Below are positions 46,480 through 59,030 of a DNA stretch of 64,000 nt, piece by piece. Numbering within the stretch: the first letter of the stretch is position 1; every line of letters starts with the position of its first letter. The notes under the pieces are model-generated. The model was not told the DNA's origin. It saw only the letters and a program-made list of their open reading frames with translations, and ran no database searches. The stretch is from positions 943,135-1,007,134 of the forward strand of contig QANY01005609.1 in the NCBI GenBank assembly GCA_003255025.1, read 5' to 3'. Made by a program: the position numbers and the translations under genes. The DNA is from Datisca glomerata (taxonomy: Eukaryota; Streptophyta; Magnoliopsida; Cucurbitales; Datiscaceae).

Positions 46480-47564
46480 TCTGTGCGTTGACGACTCGAA
46501 GTATTCTCTATTCATTTAGTTTTGCTAAGGACAACAAGTAAGTAGAATCTTACACATACTTGAATGCTTATCATACTTTGAAAAATTATGGGTTTGTATG
46601 TTATTGTGCTCTTGTTGTTTCTTTACATGTAAACCTCATCTATGTGATAACTTGCTTATGTTACTGAATGCTTAATTGTATGCAGATGTATTTGTTAATG
46701 ATGTGTCTAATTTATGGTAATGGATGATTATATATATATATGAACTCACAATGGCTCATAAATTAGGAATAATGAGGAAATGAAATAAGTTTAAAAGATT
46801 AGGTGTATGTTTATATCATGAAAGGGTTGAGTGAGAAATGGGACGCGGGTGGGACCGACGAAGATCATTTGACGTGTCCAGCGATACTATTAAGAATCCG
46901 ATAGTCGAACATGTTTCGTTGTAATGGTTCACTGTGTCTAATTGACTAAACACTATACAAGTGAGCTCACACACAATGTAAAGATGTCTAAAGTAAAGAA
47001 AAAAAATGTAATAAAAGAATTTAATGAAAAATGTAAGGATATCTAATGCAAAGAAAATAATGTGATGAAAAGTTTAAAGATATCTACAGTAAATGAAAGA
47101 ATGTGTTTAAATGATTTTTAAGGTGTATGTCAAGCTTACGTTAATGATATAAATTGGACTTGGACGCACATGTGTTTGCTATGTATGTGTAGATTCTTGC
47201 TTAATGAGTATGTTTTATACTCACTCTATTTTATATTAAATTTTTCAAATGATTAATCATGTCGATGAATATGAAGAGTCGTGTTAGGTATTTTAATTAG
47301 TTGAGCAACTCACTAATTTAAATTTGATTTTAGTTTGTTATTTATGAAATATTTTCGAAATATTATTTAAGCTTAAGAAAGTTTTATTTATAAATTTTAG
47401 ATCTTTATTTTAGAAAAGTGTTTTAAGTTTTTTTTCTAAAAAATGTGTTGTTTTATTAAATACATCAGATCGTGAATTATTTTTAAGAGTAAAATTTTGA
47501 CCTAACTTCCGCATTATTTTTGAAGATCACCGAAGTAACCTTAGTCGATCTTCGGGTTGTCACA
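46480..47564 (+). repeat. Old Gypsy-like LTR fragment
   Basis: Non-coding and ends in CTTCGGGTTGTCACA, a common 3' terminus of plant Gypsy LTRs. The typical TATACTCACT block lies about 350 bp before the end (47216-47226). The left end is not visible, probably because the CACTA element at 41970-46113 is inserted in it. Confidence 0.45.
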
Positions 47565-47811
47565 AACTGTCTGACATGCCATTCTGCCTTTGTTGCTCTA
47601 CTCACAAGTTCTCATTCACATGAGCTTGTCTGGTTCCTTCCGCCATGTTGCGAGAACACGACTCTACTATGATTGTTATGAATAATAAATCTATGCAATA
47701 GACGTAGATGAATGTTTGTGGTAACACGAGGTTACCAGGCCTCCACTGTGACTCTGTAATTGCATATTAACTTCGATGCATTTCATTGAATAACTGCAAA
47801 CAAAAGGAAAC

Positions 47812-48034
47812 CACTGACCATTACACAACGTGAGCATATCTAATTAACTAGAAAATTAAATAACTGACCAAACAGACTCATATAGTTAAGAAGACAAACT
47901 ACCAAATAAAAAGACCACGTGGCCCATTACATATGACCCAGTTAAATAAATGACTCAAACACTTAAATCAAAATGACATAGCTTGAAACAGCCAGATAGT
48001 GCATCGGATAATATGGACTGCGAACCCTAGCTCA
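47812..48034 (-). repeat. Shared 220-bp repeat, right copy
   Basis: It begins TGACCATTACACAACG and ends CGAACCCTAGCTCA, with many matches to 34608-34826 in the same direction. The bases next to the two copies do not form a matching target duplication. Confidence 0.55.
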
Positions 48035-48873
48035 TAACAAATTGGAGAAAGCATGAAATTAATGGTGAAAGAAGAAAGTTGAAGAAGAAGAAAAATAAAA
48101 TCAAAGAAAATTTGGACACTCAAAAACTTAGAAAACTCACTTTGGAACCCAGGAAAGCAGAGGGGTAAAATAAGAAAAATGTCAATTAACTTACGGTAAC
48201 TCTAAGAAATTAGAGTTATCTACTAACTTTCAAGCTTAATTCAATAGAAATTTAAGAGTGGTTTACTTTTTTGTAATTTTATTCTATCATTTTCTGTTTT
48301 TAGTTTTTCTCATAGGATGATTCTATCTTTCTAACTAAATTAACATTAAATGAGCAGTAAGTGTACTTATTCTGCTACTTTTTTTTGTAGGCTTCAAGCT
48401 TAGGAATTAAGTGACTCAATGCTATATCATAAATATATGGCAGTACTACAGCAATAGGCGTGCATGCATGGTAAAAATTCTATCATTTTAATCTAGTTGG
48501 CACCTAAGAGTGAGCGCAGAGCTCGTGCTAGTAAAAAGCACCTGAACAACTGGCAGGTGCACTAATTCTCATGTGGTCCTCAGCCTTTTTTCTTAGCAAA
48601 AAGTTTCATATTTCCATTGTATATCCTAGCTTTGAGGTAATTCAATAGCAAGTTCATCCTTTGGAGAGTGGGATCTAACACATTGTATGAAGGTATGAGA
48701 TAACATCATAGATAATATTGCTCATTCTTTCAAGCTCGATTCTATATTAATGATTGAAATATTGTTCAGAATTTTCTTTAATCTCAATATGAGCTAATCC
48801 TTGTTAGCTAGAGTAATTGATGGACTTTTAGGTTGTTAATCTTGACTATTTATGTTCAGATTACAAAGTTAAT
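48035..48873. other. AT-rich spacer
   Basis: No gene or element end was recognised. Confidence 0.45.
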
Positions 48874-48989
48874 CTAGTAGCATTTTATTCAAGTGTGCTT
48901 AATGCTTATTCAAGTGTGCTTAATTTATTCAAAGTGTGCTTAATGCTCATTTTCGTTAAGCAAGTAGCATTTTATTCAAGTGTGCTTAA
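48874..48989 (+). repeat. Short tandem/dispersed repeat
   Basis: TTATTCAAGTGTGCTTAA or a close variant occurs four times, twice within the longer AGTAGCATTTTATTCAAGTG. Confidence 0.8.
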
Positions 48990-50139
48990 AATAAAAAATA
49001 TTTTAAATAATATTAACTCATTAAACTGAAATAAATAATTCATTAAACTGTAATAAAGTGAAGCACGAAAATCCATATGACATGAAGGATTAAACATATA
49101 TTCATAAATATCTGAAATAACTGAAGTCAACCGAAGTCATAATTAAACTTAGACATCATAATCATGCTTGCTATGACAGTCCCTCACTCCTGCTGTTCAC
49201 CATCATCTGCAACACAATCATCTATGGGGGGTGAGTATTAAAAATACTCAGTAAGTAAATCCACATACTAATGAGTTTCACATGACATAAATATAAACAT
49301 ATAACTCATGCAAATTTATTTCACACGTTCACTGATCACATAAAATACTTGTAATAACACACCGATTTCATGGTTAACATATAACTCGCACTTGTAATTA
49401 TACATGCCAATACTTATACTTGCTTGATCATAATTCGACTAGACATATCCCTCGATTAATAACCTAATCAGAACTATTTCACAACTTGAACTTGAACTTG
49501 TAACATGAATGTGAACATGACGGATTGAGTGTCCTGAAGCTTGATGTCACTTAAGGTTATCCGAACCTTAAGGACGCTAACATGAATATGGTGACACCCA
49601 ACTGTATAACTTGATAACATGACGTGAACAATCTGGTTACTTGATAACCAAGGGACATGACTAAGTCTACTTTTTGTTTACTTATCACTTTTTACTTGAA
49701 TTAATACTCATATTTCACGTTATCACATATACATAAGTAAACATATAACTTGTTCATGAACATAAACACATAACTAATACATGTATAACTCAAAATATAA
49801 TCATACATAGCATGGTAAATAATTTCATCATAATATGAAAAAAAAATACTTGATCATAAGATTGAACATAAAGAAATAATAAAACAATTTCACATTATAT
49901 ATTCTACACTTATAACATATAAACTGAATTATTATGTAAATCCACTTACCTGAATTCGCTATGAATTAAATTCAGCAACTAATGACCTGAAAAGAAAGGA
50001 TCCCAGATCACAACAAATTCATATAATACCTATAATTATTTAATTAACTAAGCGAGGTTGGGAACAGGTGGAAAGCACATCGGGTGTAAATTATCAAATG
50101 GTTTAAAACAGTTCAACAAGGTTCAGGTGGTCTGAACTG

Positions 50140-50275
50140 GTTCGATTCTACTATTTTGGTCTGGTTTGATCTGGTCGGGTTGAACTGGTCTGGTTTGACC
50201 TAGTGGGTTCAGTCTGGTCTGGTCTGACTAAATTGGTTCGGCCTGGTCTGGTCTGAATGAACAAGCCCGGTTCAG
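50140..50275 (+). repeat. TGGTCTGG-type degenerate repeat
   Basis: TGGTCTGGTTTGA, TGGTCTGGTCTGA and similar words recur about ten times with imperfect spacing. Confidence 0.75.
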
Positions 50276-50310
50276 GTGAAGTGGTTCAAAAGAAAGGGAA
50301 AAATAGAAAA

Positions 50311-50668
50311 TGGAGACGAAGAAGAGGGAGAGAGAGAGATGTAACAGGGGGGACGAAGGAGAGAGAGAAACAGAACAAAAGGGGGGAGGGAGACGAAGAA
50401 GAGGGAGAGAGAGAGACGCAACGAAGAGGGGGAGACGAAGGAGAGAGAGACAGAACAGAGAAGGGGAATGAGAGAGAGAGATAGAACAGAGAGGGGGAGA
50501 GAGAGTGACAGAACAAAGAGGGGGAGAGAAAGAGAGACAGAACAGATAGGGGGAGATGAAGGAGAGAGAGACAGAACAGAGAGGGGGAAAGAAAGAGAGA
50601 CAGAACAGAGATGGGGGAGAGAGAGAGACAGAGCAGAGAGAGACAAAACAGAGAGAAAATAAAGGAGA
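50311..50668 (+). repeat. Purine-rich GA minisatellite
   Basis: Degenerate units of about 30-50 bp built on GAGAGAGACAGAACAGAGAG and GGGGGAGA. Nearly all bases of the plus strand are purines. The long open frames here, Arg/Glu-rich on one strand and Ser/Leu-rich on the other, result from the missing stops in such repeats and are not genes. Confidence 0.88.
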
Positions 50669-51227
50669 CCATGAAAATTACCCAATTGAAGCTTGCAGGC
50701 GGCGATACGATGACGGTGCCAAAAGAATGTAAATTGCTGGAAATGAAGAACCAAAATTTCAAAGAGAGAGAGAAGAGGAAACGAGAAAGAAAATATGAGA
50801 AAGAAAATAAAGGAAACAAGAAATTGCTTACCAAAGATCAAGAGGGCTGCCCAAGTTGAAACGAAGAAGAAGGTGAAGAACAGAGAGGCTTCGATGGGGA
50901 AGAAAAACTGTAAAATAGAGATGAAAGCAGTTGCAGGGGAGGATTCGTGAAGAAGAAAGTGGAGAACAAGAGGGATTTAAAAAGCATTAGATTATGTGAG
51001 ACACACTAAGGAAACGGTTATGTTTTCTTGCAAAAATGGAGGAAAGAGGGGGAGTTACGTGGGTAAGCTAGAGATAAAAGCAAGGAGAGATTTGGGGAAG
51101 ATGAAGGAGAGAGAATACGTGTGAGGGAAACAAATTGGATTGGCTTAATGTGTAAGTGAGTGCTTATGTGTGAGTGAGTGCTTGAATTACAAAAATAACC
51201 CTTACAAACTACATGGGTGTTACATAG

Positions 51228-51875
51228 CTAAACCATGATTTTTTATGATTGAGTGAAAAAACGTCAGATAGTAACTTACTGATAGAAGTTCAAATAGCAT
51301 TGAATTGTAACATTGTGTAAACATCGTGTTTTAGAGGTTATATTGTTTCATTCATAAATTTAAATATATATGATTTATTAGAGTATAAAAACTCATCAAA
51401 CAATCATTGTATAAGTTTTGATTTATTGGTTGCTAAACATTAATTGTATTTTATCATGTAAATGTATTTGATATAATATTATGCATATTTGATAATTTTA
51501 ATTAAACTCAAATATATTTTTAAAATATTATTTTACACGTGCAACGCGCGTGATTATGGATAGTAATAATAAAAATATAATAAGCACGTCTGATCAACAT
51601 TTGTATTTGTATTGAATGGTATATAAAAAATATGATTGTAGTTTACGTTTTAGCCTAAAGTTAGTCCAAACATCAAAATTTTCCATCAGTTTAATTATCG
51701 TGTTGATTTTAGATTTTACAGACATGAAAGTCGGAGGATAAGGCATCTTACACTCTTCTCATTTCTTCTTTATTTCTTTGGGCACATTCTATCCCTATCC
51801 GTTGGAGTAACCAGTGGGCGATCTTTGCTCACTAAACAGCAACAGCAACGTTAAACACTTTGAATTTGAAAATCC
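51228..51875 (+). other. Upstream region of the plastid L15 gene
   Basis: About 650 bp separate the old LTR start (51227) from the L15 start codon. The last 130 bp are less AT-rich and hold pyrimidine-rich blocks (TCTTCTCATTTCTTCTTT at about 51755), as in many nuclear genes for plastid ribosomal proteins. No clear TATA box was chosen. The promoter must lie in this short stretch or in the LTR itself. Confidence 0.45.
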
Positions 51876-54717
51876 ATGGCAGCTCTTCTCTCTCTAACTC
51901 TATCTTCAACTTCTTTGACTAGAACATCATCCTCTTCTCTTCATTTACTTTCCTCGCCGTTCAAGGTGCTCTCTATTTCCCACCTCTCATTTCCTCTATC
52001 AGACCTTAGAGACATTGGGCCACTCATTTCATCAATTGTCTGATTCTGAATTTTGCAGGGCTATGCGAAGAATTTGAAGGCGAATCCGTGTAATCAATTA
52101 TCATTCAGGCTCAAAGTCAATGTTAGAGGAGGAAAGCCACTAATAGTTCGAAACCAGGCTGCTGCTTCATCCCCTGCTGCTCAGTCATTAGATGGTGTTC
52201 GGTTTCGGCTGGACAATCTCGGACCACAGCCGGGGTCGAGGAAGAAGCCGAAGAGAAAGGGGAGAGGTCATGCGGCAGGACAAGGAGGCAGCTGTGGGTT
52301 CGGGATGAGGGGTCAGAAATCTAGGTCTGGACCGGGCGTTATGAAAGGGTTTGAGGGTGGTCAAATGCCTCTTTATCGGCGAATCCCGAAATTAAAAGGA
52401 ATTGCAGGAGGTAATGCTTATAACCTTGATGTTTGTAAATTTGTCATATATAAGTTCAGATATTGATAGGTAATGAGTTTTTTTTCCAACTTTTTGTTAC
52501 AGTTATATGCATCGTTATCCTTTGGATTCATGATAATTAAATGAATGATTGGCACACTATGTAATGTTGTGGTTAGAACTTCCTCATTTGGCTTACTCTT
52601 ATCAGTTTGAGGCATAGAAGCTCAATCATCCGCTGACATGTCTGGACAAACTATAAGCTCAAATATGTTTGTACGGCATTTCCGTGGAACTGGCTAATTT
52701 CATGCTACTATAAGATAGTAAAATGTTGAATGCCTTGTAATTGGCTTACATGTTTATCTTTTCGAGCTTAATTTTTTCTAAAGAGATTTTTTTAGGGAAA
52801 CCATCTCTGTGCATTTTATCTTATTCAGACTCCGTTGAACCAAGAAGATAGAATAAGCTTTCTGGTTTTATTTGTAGTTTAAAATGGTTGACTGACGTGG
52901 ATTTTCCTAGTAGGCACTTCACATTAGAAATGTGTTGGTTGAGTTTTGATCTGATGATGGATAGCATGCTGCTTTATTCCAAAAATGCCCTATACATCGT
53001 TCGAAAACTAATTTGCTTTCCGTGCGCTCGCGATCTCTATGATAAAATTGTGTTTCTATGTTTGATTGTCTATTCCCTTAATGTTAGCTGCTCAGCAACG
53101 TGTAGACACGCTGATAAGGTCAAAAAGGATTCACTCTAGATATGAATGGTACAGTTTATATAATACGTAGACATGGATGGTACAACAATTTTGAACTGAG
53201 TTTAATGTCTAAGGACAACCGTCTCTGAAATTAATTCCAATGATGACTTTTATCATGTAGCATCTGTGAATCTATTCGTCAAGCGGAGTTCTTGTGAACC
53301 TCAAATTTGACTAGTATCGATGGGAAAATGCAAAATGCAAATAATATGTAGTTGCTTGAAACTAGTGTTTGAAATTATTCTTTTTGTGGTCAGTAAAATA
53401 AATGTTGATTCTGCATGGGGTGGAGGGCAAACTGAACATACTTTTGGATTCCAAATCATTATCATGCTCTTGGATTACAAATCATTATCATGCTTTTGCA
53501 GTAGTTGGTTTTGTTTATGCACACATGCATCTGTGTCCGGAGTCAAACACATGACCTGTAGGCAGGCATTTAGCTAATTTCTTTATTTTTTCTTAACAAG
53601 GTATGCATGCTGGTTTGCCTAAATATGTCCCGGTAAATCTGAAACACATCGAAGATGCTGGATTTAAAGAAGGAGAAGAGGTCTCTTTGGAAACTTTGAA
53701 AAAGAAGGGTTTGATCAACCCATCAGGAAGAGAAAGAAAACTCCCTTTGAAGGTATCAAGTTTCTTGGCTACTTCTTTAGGAACAGTATCTATTTAGATG
53801 AACCGGACATCAGGTTGTGTTTTCGATGATATATGGCCTGCATAACATTCCTTTTTGTTTCAATTTTTTTTCATTTACCTACACCATTGTCTATTCATCT
53901 GAGTCTGACATCTACGATAGATTGATGACAATAAAAACTTTAGTCTATCATTTAGGTTGCATTATTATATGAAATACACGCTACAATCAATATTTGCCAA
54001 TCATAAAATCTCTGAATTTCACCTCAGGATGATGAGAGTTATTCATAAATTTCTTAAATTCTCACCTAAAACTAGTTCTCTTTTAAAACATTTTTCTCTG
54101 GTTTTGCTCTCTCAAGATATGATCATATTATTTGGGATATTTATCTGATGGTGTTTAATGTACTCTAGTTAGCATTGAGACTAGAAGCTAATTTGCTTTT
54201 TAAACTGAAATCAAGTAAGTCACGGTCCACTATGATGGTGTTTGTTCGCAGGCAGTATTCAAGTTCAAGTTTCATCATTCTCTAATCGATGGTATTGCAA
54301 AATAGTTCTTAATCTCTTTCTGTAGCTGCAACACCTTTTTCAGCCATCATATAGGATTAAATGATATTCTATTTTCAAAAAACTCTATCAGCAGAGAGTA
54401 AAAATCTTGAGTGAGTAGTACAACTCAACACCTCTGCATATAATTTTTGTTTGTTTATTGATAGAAATTTACCGTCCTTGTCTACCTAGATTCTAGGTGA
54501 TGGGGAGCTAAGTGTGAAGGTGAATATTAAGGCTCGTGCCTTTTCGGCATCAGCGAAAGAGAAGCTGGAAGCTGCTGGCTGTTCCCTTACTCAATTACCT
54601 GGGCGAAAGAAGTGGGTAAAGCCATCTGTTGCTAAGAACCTGGCACGTGCTGACGAATACTTTGCCAAGAAAAGGGCTGCAGCAGCTGCAGCCGAAATTG
54701 AAACGTCTTCTGCTTGA
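51876..54717 (+). CDS. RPL15: Plastid 50S ribosomal protein L15, nuclear gene, four exons
   Basis: This codes for uL15 of the chloroplast large ribosomal subunit, made in the cytosol and imported. Exons: 51876-51965, 52059-52410, 53601-53752 and 54490-54717. All joins are GT-AG and in frame, giving 273 residues. The first about 65 residues ([16 protein letters not shown]...) are Ser/Thr-rich and poor in acidic residues, as in a plastid transit peptide. The mature part has [30 protein letters not shown], the signature [18 protein letters not shown], then [36 protein letters not shown] and a C-terminal [17 protein letters not shown]. The length is close to Arabidopsis RPL15 (about 277). No stop or frameshift is seen. 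It is the only clearly intact gene in the window. Introns are 93, 1190 and 737 bp, with no recognised transposon in them. Confidence 0.96.
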
Positions 54718-57700
54718 TCCATTTGTGAAGTTACGGCATTCAAACTCTCATCTGCAACCAGTGTAAAGTAGCGCAAGGTGCGTGACATGTTCTAGGTTCA
54801 AACACCCCCCCCCCCTCTCCCAGGGCGAGTTTTTGTTTTTGGACTACTTTATTTCAGGCATTTAGGCCAACAACCTTGAGTAGTGTAATTAATTCATTGT
54901 CACAGAATATTCTGGATCTTTTTTTTTTTCGGAATTAGATGAATCTTAATAGTATAAGTTGTCTCCTTGATTAGGCTGGCAAATGAGGAAGCAGCAGTTT
55001 GAATGGCTGTAATAGCATGTGCTACCGGCAAGAGGATCAAATTTAATAATGGACAACTATCAAATGGGAAAGCTATGCTCACTTGAAAGAATTTAATGCA
55101 GGACTTGTTTAGGTAACAAGCAGAAAAAATAAAGAATTAAAAACGATAGTTTCAGAATGGCTAAAATGCACGAACACTACTTTGAGCATGTTTGTCTATT
55201 TATTGGGTTTTCCTGTGACTGATTGTTCACCAACATTTGTTTGTTTGTTTTTTTTCCCGATTGTTACGTTTAGAAGTTTTTGGTAGAATATTTAGGTCAC
55301 TTTAAGAAAAAAAAATGACAAGATTGATAGAAAAATAAAAAAATATCCATCTTCAAAACTGATTTTTCTTATTTGGGACGCCTGCAATAGTTATTTTTTA
55401 TATTTTTTTCATACTTGTGATCTTTTCATGATTTTTTCTTAACATAACCTATTTATTATCATTACTTAAAATTTTTTTATGAAAATTTTGCATAATATAT
55501 TTTAAGAGGGGTATTTTAAGAAATAGTAGGATTTCAAAAGATTTAAGTAAATAATTAGTCAATAATTTTAGACTAATATGCCCCTCATTTATATAATTTA
55601 TTACCAAATTTTCTGGGTAAATCATGGGTGTATATATGATATACCTAAATAATATACCCTAAAAATTAAGAAATCATATTTAATCTCTTAAACAACGGAA
55701 GTAATATTTTCTAATACACCGAAATATTTTGTTTTCTTGTAAATTGCTAATCTAGTAACTTTCTCAATCACTTAATTCCTAAATAAAAAACTAATAAAAT
55801 TTGAATAAATTTAAGAAATAACAACAAAAACCACTTCCCTTAAATATGAACTTTTATTCCGATAAATAATCATTAAAAACAAACATTCTTCGAGTAAATC
55901 AATGATAGACTGATACAATGACACTATAATTCGATCAACAAAATAAAATTGAAAAATGTTCCAAGAACTTTATAGATAAGGCATGTTCTTGAAGGTATTA
56001 GAGTGTACTATACGTATATAAATGATATATTGATTCCAATGACACAATAATTACGGGTGTAATTAATGCTTGGCTCTGTAAATTATATTTTCCATAACCA
56101 TAATCAATTAACTATCAAAAAAAAATTTTACAAAACAAAAATCCTGCCCATTATACCCCTTGAAAAACGCTTCAAATAATAACTTCCCTCCAAACATTTA
56201 TTATCAAAAACAACAAATTTGAATTCCACCAATCATATACTATAGTGTTAATAAATGATTGACCAGTTAAATGCTAACTTTTGATTTATCATATAAATCA
56301 GTCGTTGATATAACAAATCATAAATAAAAAATTGATGAGAGTAAATTCAACTATGAAATAGCTAATTTCATTATTTAATTGAAAATTACAGAATAAATAA
56401 ATTCATAATTCTTTGACTATAGAAACACACTAAAGACGGCTGTGATGACAATCAGTATCAAGGAGGCAGATCTATATGATGAACAGTGAAATGAAATCGA
56501 AATCAATGCATCATCCAAAATAAAAAAAATTCGTTTCCTTGTAAATTGCTAATCTAGTTACATATGAAAAATAACCAACACATAGAATATGAATGAAAAC
56601 CGCAAATCTAGTAAACCGCAAATCTAGTAACGTATGAAAAATAAGATCCTAACAAACGCTAACCTTCCATGATTGAATCTAACAAAAATGTATAGAGAAC
56701 GGACCGTGTAGCTTGAGATATCTATAAAATATGAATGAACAAAAAACCGAATTACACAATTTTTCTTCAAAAACGTGGTATAGTATAGCTTCAGGATTAT
56801 CTATCGTTAATGGAGAATGAATTAGACCAAAATGATGCTGATTTTTCTTCAAGCAAAGCTGAATATCTGGACTTCCTATGACACTAATGCAAAAAGGATA
56901 ATTTTCATAACATAAATTCTCGAAAAAAGAAACCGAATCATCTAATTATTATCAATTTAATTTAAATTAAACAAAATATATATGAATAATTGCATTTAAC
57001 GAAATGCACCAAAAATGAGATATCTCAATAAGTGAAATGGCCCCACAAAATTGGACTATAAATCTGTCATAGAAGGTTAAAATCGTCAACAATAAAAACA
57101 TTAATAGCTGATTGATGACGTGACAATAAAAAAACTGTTATTTACCTAAAATTTTAAAAAATCTGCTATCCGTTAAATTAGCATTCAAAAATTATTTATT
57201 TGATGCAATTATTTAATTTTTGAAGTTACAAAATACGAGCCCACTTTCACTGTCTGCCCAATTTGGGCCGTGAATAGTTTTAGTAATGTTATGAATGGAC
57301 AATCTTTTAATACTTTATATAATATCTAAATTATATATTAGACCTGATGACAAAATTTTAAAATTTCATCGAAGTTTTGTTTTTTTAACAATTAGGATGA
57401 TTATTATTATTATTATTTTATCTTTATCTTTAACTACTTTTTATTTTTTTAAAAGTGATATATTCTTGATGCTCATCCAAAGAATTACATAAATTACAAT
57501 GCTGAGATTAGTAGAGGATTAGGTTATATATTTATAATATCAACAAGGTAAATGACACATAATTAGAAACATTAAATAAATGGCAATATGTGAAATCGTA
57601 GAATAGACAAAGTAATATTAGAATTATACCCAACTCATATATATATGGTAATTAGATAGATAATTAATAACTAATTTAAACTAATTAACTAAGGATGTTG

Positions 57701-57840
57701 CTATCTACAGAGCAATTTTACTATATTTTGAAAGACACTTTTGTCCATGATTAGAAAATTAATTGTTGTAGTAAAACCCAACATTTCTAACACTTTAAGT
57801 AGAAATTACACATTTTATCACTTTTAATAGGTCATTCTAC
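54718..57840. other. 3' region of L15 and AT-rich spacer
   Basis: The first few hundred bases are probably 3' UTR (a C-run lies at 54804-54815). After that no gene was found. A word CTTGTAAATTGCTAATCTAG occurs at about 55736 and 56538. A 15-bp tandem CCGCAAATCTAGTAA-like pair lies at about 56600-56630. Confidence 0.5.
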
Positions 57841-58837
57841 ATAAATGTCCTTTTTTTATTTACATATATGGCCGTTCTTAATATATGCTTTAATTATTTT
57901 AAATTTTTTCTCCATTAGCCCCTATCTTTCTGGAAGCTTAGCTGAGGGACTTTCTATAGTGGCTCTAGAGCTATTCAGTACCAGTGAAACCTGTGGAGAG
58001 CTCTCTCGTTGTCGTGATTTCTCTCTCCATCGCGATTTCTCTCTATTCGCGATACACATGATTTCGTGGCAAAGGCCATTCAATTTTATGTTTGTGCTTG
58101 TTTGACATTAATACTCATTAGAATGTAGTTGAACGTATCATCTATTAATAGAGTTTTTGCAAGTTCTGCTTTTTGAACACTTATGTGAAGTTAATATACT
58201 CTATATACGTTGCATTTGCTTCTTAGTACTGATTTTATGATGGTTGGGTATTCATCTACCTTATCTGAACTATCGATCTTATTATAGTTGTGTAATCCAA
58301 CACTAGGGTAAGCATAATAAGTCAATGTGATATCTATTTTAGTATTATGTTAAAAGTTATTTTCTCTTTTGATGATTGCTCTTGCAAGCTTTCACCGTTT
58401 CTTCATGCATTGCAAGTGTCTTTAATGGAAGTTTTATTTCATTTTATGATGTATCATAATAGCTGCTGTCATCTTAAACCTGATCAGAATTATTGATATG
58501 ACTCGAGGTGATCTGGCATCATTTTGGGTACGCAATCAGGTTACACATATTTTGCTAGATAGACTCTAGATGACTTCTACGGATCTATGGAAATGTTGGT
58601 ATGTCTAAGCACAGGCCTTGAATAACTTGTTCATATGAGGCAGAGATATCTTGGGGGTGAGTTGGTGATACTCCACAAGCTAGTAAAGACACTGATTTTC
58701 TGTTGTCAAGTTTGCATTTTCATTTGCTAATCTTGACTTCTTAGCTAGTAATGCCTCCACTTGAAAACCCTCGAGTTACTGCTACTTTCTTTTCCCTGTA
58801 TTTGTGACAGCTTAGTAAGGCACATTTTTTTTTACAG
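57841..58837. other. Possible decayed upstream part of transporter gene
   Basis: There is a CT-rich block with three TCGTGATTTCTCTC-like words (58008-58050) that resembles a 5' leader, then AT-rich sequence. No exon could be matched with confidence before the transporter piece at 58838. Confidence 0.3.
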
Positions 58838-59030
58838 GAATCAATGTGGTGGCTGGAGTAGGGTTACTTTTTGCACCTTATATACTAAAGGAAGGTGGCT
58901 GGACCAGTTTGGAAGTGCTACTTCTTTTACAATGGTGTTGTTATACTGCCTCACTCATGAGATGCTATTTTGAAAGCAAACAAAGGTGTCATAACCTACC
59001 TGGATTTAGTGTAGCAATCTACTTTTAGAA
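58838..59030 (+). pseudogene. AVT1-like vacuolar amino acid transporter exon fragment
   Basis: After a good acceptor (TTTTTTTTTACAG, ending 58837) the frame reads GINVVAGVGLLFAPYILKEG, then GWTSLEVLLLLQWCCYTASL and MRCYFESK. This is the first transmembrane region of the Aa_trans family, closest to the plant AVT1 type (GINVMAGVGLLSTPY..KEGGW pattern). These proteins move amino acids across the vacuole membrane. After FESKQ the next conserved words (GVITYPDLG-like) appear only in a shifted frame with a stop, so the copy is broken. No further exons were recognised. It is probably a gene fragment or a dead paralogue. Membrane segment 1 and the start of segment 2 are visible. Confidence 0.7.

Larger units (their letters stand above)
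49173..51227 (-). repeat. Gypsy-type LTR, minus strand
   Basis: On the minus strand it begins TGTAACACCCATGTAG, the classic start of chromovirus-type LTRs, and ends near GAGGGACTGTCATA about 2.05 kb later. A stretch with TGAGTATTTTTAATACTCAC precedes the end, as in related LTRs. The outer bases show no matching duplication and no primer site follows, so it is a solo or broken LTR. The purine-rich array at 50311-50668 lies inside it. Confidence 0.55.

Noticed and set aside
34608..48034. A confident call of a single 13-kb Gypsy element bounded by these repeats
   Set aside because: The flanking 5-bp sequences do not match and the repeat is only about 220 bp; I left it as a possibility.
50272..50841. 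Open frames of 182-189 codons on the minus strand and an Arg/Glu-rich frame on the plus strand
   Set aside because: They result from a purine-rich minisatellite that lacks stop codons; the products are monotonous Ser/Leu or Arg/Glu runs without a domain.
52411..53600. Extra exon or gene inside L15 intron 2 (frames at 52888-53139 and 53320-53577)
   Set aside because: The L15 frame joins perfectly across the intron, and the frames inside show no domain.
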